Shown in pieces: positions 33,063-38,643 of a DNA stretch of 38,643 nucleotides. The position numbers and the translations under genes were made by a program. The stretch's first letter is position 1; every line of letters starts with the position of its first letter. The stretch is from NCBI GenBank assembly GCA_036274495.1, contig DASUFP010000097.1, forward strand, positions 1 to 38,643, in the 5' to 3' direction. The stretch comes from DASUFP01 sp036274495. Its GTDB lineage: Bacteria; Bacteroidota; Bacteroidia; AKYH767-A; OLB10. Under the pieces are notes generated by a model that saw only the letters and a program-made list of their open reading frames with translations, was not told where the DNA came from and did not search any database.

Positions 33063-34940
33063 TCACTTCGGGTCACTGGATTGGGAAGCCTGCTTAGAGC
33101 TCTGAGCAGGAATTGTTGAGGCATTTCCATCGCGCATGGCCCTGTAATGCGGCGACATAATTTCAATGCCCCTTTCGTTACAAATGTCCTGTATGTTTTG
33201 GTGCAGTTCGGAGTAAATAAAGGCCATTTTATTGGGCTCTTTGGTATATGCATGAATGGTATAGGTGACAAAAAAATCATCCAGGCTCGATTGCAAAACA
33301 TAAGGTTTGGGTTCCTGCATCACCCGTTCGGTTTTCAGCGCAGCATCTATCAGTGCCCGGTGCATCTCCTTCCATGGTACATTGTATCCGATAGTCACTG
33401 CCGAATGTAAAATAAGACCCCGTTCGGGTGCATCGCTGCTGTAGTTAACGGTATGCGTATTCATTACAGTTGAATTCGGTATGGTCACAATTTCGTTCAG
33501 CGGGGTTCTGATACGGGTCACCAGCAGGGTTCTTTCCACCACATCTCCGGTTACCTGGCCAATCAAAACACGATCGCCGATTTTATACAACCTCATATAA
33601 GTTAAAATAAATCCCGCGATAATATTACTGAGTGAACTTGCCGATCCGAAAGTGAAAAGAAATCCGAGGAAGACCGATACGCCTTGAAAAACCGGGGAGT
33701 CGCTGCCCGGCAGGTAGGGAAAAATTACAATAATCATAAAGGCAACCAACAGCACACGAACAATCTGATAGGTAGGGTTTGCCCAGTCTGCATAAAATCC
33801 GGTCAGTTTGAGCCGTTCCGATTCTATTTCGGTTTTCAAATACCTGATAAGTGCAAAGAGATAATGGAATAAAACCGTAATTACAATTATGGTAAACAGG
33901 TTGGGCAGGTAATGCCAGATATTGCTTAAGATATTTTTTAACGGATCTAATATATATCCGATTAATGTACCTGCCAGATTCTTTGTCCATGGGAAAATCC
34001 CGAATAACAAGGGCAATGCGAGGTAGGTAACAATTAAAATAAATACCCATCTGAATATCCTGCTGATACTTAAAAAGAACCATACCAGCTTACCGGTATC
34101 AAGAAGTGTATAGTTTCTGATTTTTAAACCTTGTATGGTTTTACCTCTCTGACTGATAATAAAATAATTGATTCGTTTAAACAAACGACGGATCAGGTAA
34201 ATAACAAATGCCAGTGTAAGGAGAACCAACAAGGCGAAAGCTGTTTTTTTTGTAATGGAAACAAAGCTGGATTCTACCAGGTATTTACTGATTGCCGAAG
34301 CGATTTTGTTGCGGTAAGTAATTGCAAGTGCTTGCCGGGTGGTGTTGTTCCAGATAGCATCGTTTTCGGTTATGCTCATTATTATTTTGCCGCGATAAAC
34401 AATGTCACTGGTAGTCTCAACTTCCGAAATTTGTAATGAATCAGGATTGAAGCCGGTTTGATGTGCAATCTTATTAATCCGGTTTTCAATAGCTGATGCG
34501 CGTTCACCGGCAGTAAATCCCCCTATACTGTTGTAAACTACAAACAACGTATCGTCAAAAAAACCTGCAACCGGAAACCCGGTAGTTTTCGCCCTCAAAG
34601 CCTCTATACGACCTTTCCGGCGCTGATTAATCTGCAGGTCCTTGTCTTTTAGCGTCTGTATTTCTTTTTCGAGTGAATCTTTTAAGTGGGCGCTGGGCTT
34701 GCTCAGGTTTTGAAGATGCAGTTCCAGATCGGAAAGCCGGGTGGAATCGGCTTTACGCTTTTGTTCAAATGAGAGCAGCTCCTTTTTTAAGGCCTCCTCC
34801 GGACTTAACAGCACACTGTCCGATACGATACCTGTACTGTCGGTTTGAGCTTCAGCAATTAAAGGAACAGAGCCCGCAGCCAGAAAAAAATAGAGCAGAG
34901 CGCTTGCTGATTGTTTGAAGATTCGGCCGGGCAATTTCAT
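33063..34940 (-). CDS. MscS-type mechanosensitive channel with periplasmic N-terminal domain
   Basis: This encodes 625 residues. There is a signal peptide (cut near 'LIAEA-QTD'), then a coiled-coil segment of about 80 residues ('EEALKKELLSFEQKRKADST') and a compact periplasmic domain to about residue 215. About five membrane helices follow. The pore helix and the MscS beta domain are recognisable in 'GFLFTFGSASSLSNIIAGFI' and 'RLYKIGDRVLIGQVTGDVVE', followed by 'LNEIVTIPNSTVM'. Such channels open under membrane tension and release solutes during osmotic downshift. It is longer than E. coli MscS (286) and closer to the YnaI/YbdG-like group in size. The C-terminal tail is rich in Ser and Gln. 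Confidence 0.92.
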   Translation of the reverse strand: MKLPGRIFKQSASALLYFFLAAGSVPLIAEAQTDSTGIVSDSVLLSPEEALKKELLSFEQKRKADSTRLSDLELHLQNLSKPSAHLKDSLEKEIQTLKDKDLQINQRRKGRIEALRAKTTGFPVAGFFDDTLFVVYNSIGGFTAGERASAIENRINKIAHQTGFNPDSLQISEVETTSDIVYRGKIIMSITENDAIWNNTTRQALAITYRNKIASAISKYLVESSFVSITKKTAFALLVLLTLAFVIYLIRRLFKRINYFIISQRGKTIQGLKIRNYTLLDTGKLVWFFLSISRIFRWVFILIVTYLALPLLFGIFPWTKNLAGTLIGYILDPLKNILSNIWHYLPNLFTIIVITVLFHYLFALIRYLKTEIESERLKLTGFYADWANPTYQIVRVLLVAFMIIVIFPYLPGSDSPVFQGVSVFLGFLFTFGSASSLSNIIAGFILTYMRLYKIGDRVLIGQVTGDVVERTLLVTRIRTPLNEIVTIPNSTVMNTHTVNYSSDAPERGLILHSAVTIGYNVPWKEMHRALIDAALKTERVMQEPKPYVLQSSLDDFFVTYTIHAYTKEPNKMAFIYSELHQNIQDICNERGIEIMSPHYRAMRDGNASTIPAQSSKQASQSSDPK

Positions 34941-35313
34941 ATCAGGGTGATTTCGTTATCGGTAATCAATGTTGCATCGACCTAAAATTACACATTAAAT
35001 GTCTCTCTGTTCTGAGGCAAAATAGATTTGAATTATATGAGCTAACAAAAACCGGCTTACACCCGACCGAATACCGCATTTTATGGCTTTATGAAGGCTG
35101 CTCCGGTAGGGTAATCAGGCATCGTTATTTTATTAGGCTGCGCATCCTGCAACCTGATTTTCGGAAGAAATAAGCTGCCGTCTTCAATCAAAATACCTGA
35201 ACCTTTAAAATTTATATAATTGATTTACAATATATTAATATTATTTTTCTACATAACTGTTAAATGCATAAGATTCTTATGTAATATTGGGAATTAATAA
35301 ACGTTAAAAGACC
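34941..35313. other. Divergent intergenic region between the MscS and PadR genes
   Basis: AT-rich, with no supported gene. Its right end holds the PadR promoter and palindrome described separately. Confidence 0.5.
35267..35289 (+). promoter_or_regulatory. Candidate PadR operator overlapping the promoter
   Basis: CATAAGATTCTTATG (35267-35281) is a perfect palindrome with one central base. It ends directly at TAATATTG (35282-35289), seven of eight matches to the -7 box. A repressor bound here would block the promoter. It lies 25-47 bases before the padR-like ATG, fitting autoregulation. Confidence 0.5.
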
Positions 35314-35649
35314 ATGAATTACTCATCCGAACTTATAAAAGGGACTTTAAAAACCATCATCTTAAAACTTTTATCCGACAACAATAAGATGTATGGTTAT
35401 GAGATGACACAGAAAGTCAGAGAGCTTACAGCAGATAAAATTCAGATAACAGAAGGCGCACTCTATCCTACACTGCATTCGATGGAAAATGAGGGACTGA
35501 TAACAGTGGAGTCAGAATTTATTGGTAAGCGTGTTCGGAAATATTACAGTCTGAGTGTGGCAGGCAAGTCGAAAAAAGCGGAAAAAATCAGTGAGCTGGC
35601 CGATTTCATCAATACCATGAAAGTACTGCTCGACCTGCGGCTTCAATAG
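35314..35649 (+). CDS. PadR-family transcriptional regulator
   Basis: This encodes 111 residues, a short single-domain PadR protein. 'LIKGTLKTIILKLLSDNNKM' then 'YGYEMTQKVRELTADKIQIT' and 'EGALYPTLHSMENEGLI' form the winged helix, and 'RKYYSLSVAGK' is the wing and dimer helix. Such proteins commonly repress themselves and an adjacent membrane protein gene. The partner gene follows 41 bases on. A palindrome over the promoter is a likely binding site. Confidence 0.93.
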   Translation: MNYSSELIKGTLKTIILKLLSDNNKMYGYEMTQKVRELTADKIQITEGALYPTLHSMENEGLITVESEFIGKRVRKYYSLSVAGKSKKAEKISELADFINTMKVLLDLRLQ

Positions 35650-35690
35650 CATTATTATTTATAAATAAGTTACATTTTTATAGTATCAAT

Positions 35691-36875
35691 ATGTACCAAT
35701 TGAATGATGAACAGATAACTTTTATTTCAAACGACATTCGTGCACGTGGCGTTGAAATGGAAAGTTTGCAGGATGATCTGCTCGATCATATCTGTTGCAT
35801 CATTGAGAACCGGCTGGAAGCAACAGGAGACTTCCACCAATTTTATGCTAACGTAATTCAATCGTTTTACAAAAAGGAATTGCGCGAAATAGAAACGGAA
35901 ACAATCCTTCTCCTTCAAAACAAAAACTATTATACCATGAAAAAAGTAATGATAAATAGCGGAATATTGTCGGCCATAATAATGTCTGTCGGAATATTTT
36001 TCAAATTTCAACACCTCCCCGGTGCCGGAGTGCTGATTTTTACCGGGATCTTATTATTCAGTTTTTTGTTTCTTCCCCTGCTTTTTGTGTTGCGGCTTAA
36101 GGAGAAACAGCATAAAAACGATAAAATCCTGCTTGGGCTAGGTTCATTGTCGGCCATTTTAATAAGCATTGGCACGCTTTTCAAAATCATGCACTGGCCC
36201 GGAGCAAATGTTCTTGGCATTTCGTCCGTGGTGGTACTGGTGTTGTTTTATTTGCCGGTAAATCTGGTTGCAGGTATCCGCAATCCTGATATCAAAATGA
36301 ACACTATTGTTACTTCAATTTTGATTATATCCGGCTGTGGATTGTTCTTGTCGCTGGCACGGTCACCTCAAGGTTCGGAGTTACAATACATCAAAAACAC
36401 AAAGTACTATTTGCGGAACGACATGCTTGTTAAGAATGAACTTGCACTGGTAAGCACCATCGCTAAAGGCGGAAATGTTCCTGCGATTTCAGAAGCAGGC
36501 CGGGATGTGATGGAATGCAGTACACTCTTAAAGACATTCATTCTTGAAAAAGAGACAGGAGAAAAAGAGCTGAACGAAAATTTTGTAGCCAAACATGCAT
36601 GGCTGGGCGAGTCGTATTCGGAAAACTTCTTTGGTGAATCATCTCCGGCAACTAAACAGCTTGACAACCTGAGAACCGTTGTAAAAAGGTACAATGTATT
36701 TTGCGCAGGCCACCGGTCCGAAGGACTGAATTGTATTCCGGATGAAACAGTAATTGATGCAAATGGAAATGAAAGGGTAACGGATGCTTTAAATAACCTG
36801 GCCCAGCTGCAGTTGCTGGTACTTCAAAATGAACGAATTCTTCAGGTAAGTCACCGGTTGTCGTTGCGCAACTGA
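35691..36875 (+). CDS. PadR-partner membrane protein with GldL-like helix motifs
   Basis: This encodes 394 residues. The N-terminal 75 residues are helical and soluble, with 'LQDDLLDHICCIIENRLEAT', a layout typical of the adapter domain found next to PadR regulators. Six or so membrane helices follow, in which 'IFFKFQHLPGAGVLIFTG' and 'LFKIMHWPGANVLGISSV' are two copies of the motif seen in the helices of GldL, the gliding/T9SS motor protein. The last 170 residues are soluble, rich in charged residues, with 'DVMECSTLLKTFILEKETG'. It is probably an inner-membrane sensor or transporter-like protein whose expression is set by the PadR gene. Function not known. Confidence 0.8.
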   Translation: MYQLNDEQITFISNDIRARGVEMESLQDDLLDHICCIIENRLEATGDFHQFYANVIQSFYKKELREIETETILLLQNKNYYTMKKVMINSGILSAIIMSVGIFFKFQHLPGAGVLIFTGILLFSFLFLPLLFVLRLKEKQHKNDKILLGLGSLSAILISIGTLFKIMHWPGANVLGISSVVVLVLFYLPVNLVAGIRNPDIKMNTIVTSILIISGCGLFLSLARSPQGSELQYIKNTKYYLRNDMLVKNELALVSTIAKGGNVPAISEAGRDVMECSTLLKTFILEKETGEKELNENFVAKHAWLGESYSENFFGESSPATKQLDNLRTVVKRYNVFCAGHRSEGLNCIPDETVIDANGNERVTDALNNLAQLQLLVLQNERILQVSHRLSLRN

Positions 36876-36881
36876 AAACGA

Positions 36882-36917
36882 GAAGGTGGTGTAATTGATA
36901 GTTACACCGCCTTCTTT
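36882..36917. terminator. Terminator between converging genes
   Basis: GAAGGTGGTGTAA, a TTGATAG loop and TTACACCGCCTTC (13 pairs including one G:T), then TTT on the plus strand. Long stem, short T run. Confidence 0.7.
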
Positions 36918-36954
36918 AATAGTGTTCAATTAGTTAACTGCAAATTAATTAAAA

Positions 36955-38463
36955 TCATACCCTGCGTAACTCGTATATATCTTTTCTCCGGTCCTTCAGG
37001 TTTTTGACACTGCCGAAATTGTGAAGATCCATTAACAGATCGAGATCAACATCGGCAATAAGCATCATTTCGGAGTTCGCGGTTGCTTCACTTTTGATTC
37101 CGTTGGTGGGGAATGAAAAGTCACACGGGGTAAATACCACCGCCTGTGAATATTGGATATCCATATTATGAACTTTGGGTAAGTTGCCGACACATCCGGT
37201 AATGGCGACGTAACATTCATTTTCAATTGCCCGGGCCTGTGAACAGCTTCGCACTCTTGAATATCCATTTTGAGTATCGGTGAGGTAGGGGACAAATAGT
37301 ATCTCCATTCCCTCGTCGGCCAGCAACCGGCTCAGTTCCGGAAATTCCGAATCGTAACAGATCAGTATGCCGATCCTTCCCGAATCGGTATCAAACGTTT
37401 TTACCTGACTTCCGCCTTTCATTCCCCATATTCTCTCTTCATCGGGCGTGGCATGAATTTTTTCATACCGTTCGCGGGTGCCGTCGCGTTTGCACAGGTA
37501 GCCAACGTTGTATAACATATTATTAACTACCTCCGGCATACTGCCGGCAATAATGTTTATGTTGTAAGACACCGACATTTTCGATAACTCATCTATTATC
37601 GGATTGGTGAATTCCGCCAGCTTTCTTATCGCTTCCGATTCGCTGAGGTCGTTGTAGGCGGCCATCAACGGCGCGTTAAAATACTCGGGAAAAACAGCAA
37701 AGTCGCACTTGTACCCGCTCAGGGCGTCAACAAAATATTCAGCCTGCTCCATCAGGTCCTTCAGATCCCGGTACAACCGCATCTGCCATTGGATAAGCCC
37801 GATTCTGACCACGCTTTTTCTGACATTTGCCTTGTTATGAGGTTTCTCGTAGTAGATGTTGTCCCATCGTAGCAGTACAGCAAATTTGAGTGATACAGCA
37901 TCATTCTCCAGGTAATTTCTGAGAATCCTTACCGGATAAAAATCATTAGCTAACTGAAAACTGAGAACCGGATCGTGTAATTCTTTTGATTTTACCTTAT
38001 CAATATACTCCTTTGGTGTATATACATCGGCATACTTGTGGTAATTCGGAATTCTTCCGCCAAAAACAATTCCCCTTAAATTGAGTCGTTCACACAACTC
38101 CTTTCTGTAGTCGTACAAACGTCTTCCCAAACGCATACCGCGGAATTCCGGTTTAATAAATACATCAATACCATAAAGCAGATCACCGTATTTTGAATGT
38201 GTATCGAATGTATAGTTACCGGTGATTTCTCTGAATGTATGCTGTTCAACCAACTTTTTCTGATCAACAATAATGGATAATGCACATCCTGCTATACTGC
38301 CGTTAACTTTGATTACAACCTGCCCTTCAGGAAAAATTTCCAGAAGTTTATTGATGTGATGTTCTTTCCAGTACGATTCGGGCATACTTCTGTAAGAATT
38401 AATCATTGCAGATTTTAGTTCTTCATAGTCTCCTGCAGTCAAAAAGGTCAATTCCAGATTCAT
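36955..38463 (-). CDS. GNAT acetyltransferase fused to carbon-nitrogen hydrolase (nitrilase superfamily)
   Basis: This encodes 502 residues. The first 215 form a GNAT domain ('VVIKVNGSIAGCALSIIVDQ', 'DVFIKPEFRGMRLGRRLYDY' with the acetyl-CoA loop R-G-M-R-L-G). From about 222 to 490 is a nitrilase-type hydrolase with Glu near 258 ('FAVFPEYFNAPLM'), Lys near 335 ('RYEKIHATPDE') and Cys near 369 ('IGILICYDSEFPELSRLL'), the full catalytic triad. The same fusion is known, for example B. subtilis YhcX. The substrate is unknown: an amide could be made or cleaved by the pair. No signal peptide, so cytoplasmic. Confidence 0.92.
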   Translation of the reverse strand: MNLELTFLTAGDYEELKSAMINSYRSMPESYWKEHHINKLLEIFPEGQVVIKVNGSIAGCALSIIVDQKKLVEQHTFREITGNYTFDTHSKYGDLLYGIDVFIKPEFRGMRLGRRLYDYRKELCERLNLRGIVFGGRIPNYHKYADVYTPKEYIDKVKSKELHDPVLSFQLANDFYPVRILRNYLENDAVSLKFAVLLRWDNIYYEKPHNKANVRKSVVRIGLIQWQMRLYRDLKDLMEQAEYFVDALSGYKCDFAVFPEYFNAPLMAAYNDLSESEAIRKLAEFTNPIIDELSKMSVSYNINIIAGSMPEVVNNMLYNVGYLCKRDGTRERYEKIHATPDEERIWGMKGGSQVKTFDTDSGRIGILICYDSEFPELSRLLADEGMEILFVPYLTDTQNGYSRVRSCSQARAIENECYVAITGCVGNLPKVHNMDIQYSQAVVFTPCDFSFPTNGIKSEATANSEMMLIADVDLDLLMDLHNFGSVKNLKDRRKDIYELRRV

Positions 38464-38524
38464 AAGCTTGTAAAATTTATTAATTGATTAAAAAATAATT
38501 CGCAAAAGGCATGATGTGAAACAG

Positions 38525-38643
38525 TCAGGCCGGCTTGTTAATAATCTGAATAGACGCAGTAGCCAGTTTCACGGAACCATTCGACGCGGCTATTTCTTTT
38601 AACACACGGGTAAACAATTCGGTTTTTGTTATGCGGCGTCGTT
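38525..38643 (-). CDS. C-terminal end of an unidentified protein (5' part outside window)
   Basis: On the minus strand a frame enters at the window edge and gives 38 residues including 'LFTRVLKEIAASNGSVKLAT' and ending 'SIQIINKPA' before TGA. The amino-acid mix looks natural and helical, and it is on the same strand as the next gene. No family was recognised from so short a piece. Confidence 0.45.
   Translation of the reverse strand, partial: RRRITKTELFTRVLKEIAASNGSVKLATASIQIINKPA

Overview
The window looks like a chromosomal segment of a member of the Bacteroidota. Evidence: a C-terminal sorting domain of the type IX secretion kind on an 881-residue surface protein, a lysine/alanine-rich histone-H1-like tail fused to a SWIB domain, a fused lycopene cyclase next to a CrtZ-type hydroxylase, a membrane protein with GldL-like 'FKIMHWPGA' motifs, and many perfect TAnnTTTG boxes (the Bacteroidota -7 promoter element) just upstream of genes. 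No ribosomal RNA, CRISPR array, IS transposase or phage gene was seen. Gene starts were moved to ATG codons where a signal peptide, promoter or domain start supported this.

Layout. 1-363: end of ribosome recycling factor. 485-920: a tRNA-Pro(CGG) on the minus strand, followed by two decayed copies of its 3' end and terminator in a 166-167 bp tandem repeat. 1160-3154: a five-repeat DUF349 protein. 3392-5611: a phosphate-selective-porin-like protein and PstS. 5683-7431: aspS (minus). 7609-8268: a membrane protein. 8306-11524 (minus): a Wzi-like outer-membrane barrel, a DUF354 glycosyltransferase-like protein and a small membrane protein. 11710-13483 (minus): a carotenoid segment (crtZ, lycopene cyclase, SRPBCC protein). 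13673-20424: a seven-gene efflux operon (TetR, TolC, HlyD, two ATPases, two permeases) resembling E. coli ybhGFSR with its TetR regulator, but with YbhF split in two. 20710-23355: the T9SS cargo protein. 23732-24496: an unusual tRNA-Arg/GIY-YIG array. 24511-26559: metG (minus). 26634-29476: LD-carboxypeptidase, YraN and an RluB-type pseudouridine synthase. 29473-31422: dnaG (minus). 31852-32268: H1-SWIB protein. 32342-34940 (minus): DUF2461 and MscS-type channel. 35314-36875: PadR regulator and its membrane partner. 36955-38463 (minus): GNAT-nitrilase fusion. The window ends in the 3' part of an unidentified minus-strand gene.

The most unusual part is 23732-24496. One intact tRNA-Arg(CCT) is flanked by three broken copies of itself. 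In the broken copies GC-rich palindromes sit exactly in tRNA loops: the D loop (two copies, two different palindromes), the anticodon loop (one copy) and the T loop (the same 32-nt palindrome in two copies). Between the copies lie one complete and one truncated gene for a small GIY-YIG nuclease, and the stop codon of the complete gene is formed by tRNA sequence. The tRNA-Pro locus near the left end also diverges from its parent inside the T loop and forms a hairpin there, with one compensatory base-pair change between copies. This may be a family of small palindromic elements that insert at hairpin tips, or a GIY-YIG-driven tRNA-targeting cassette. Both ideas are inference.
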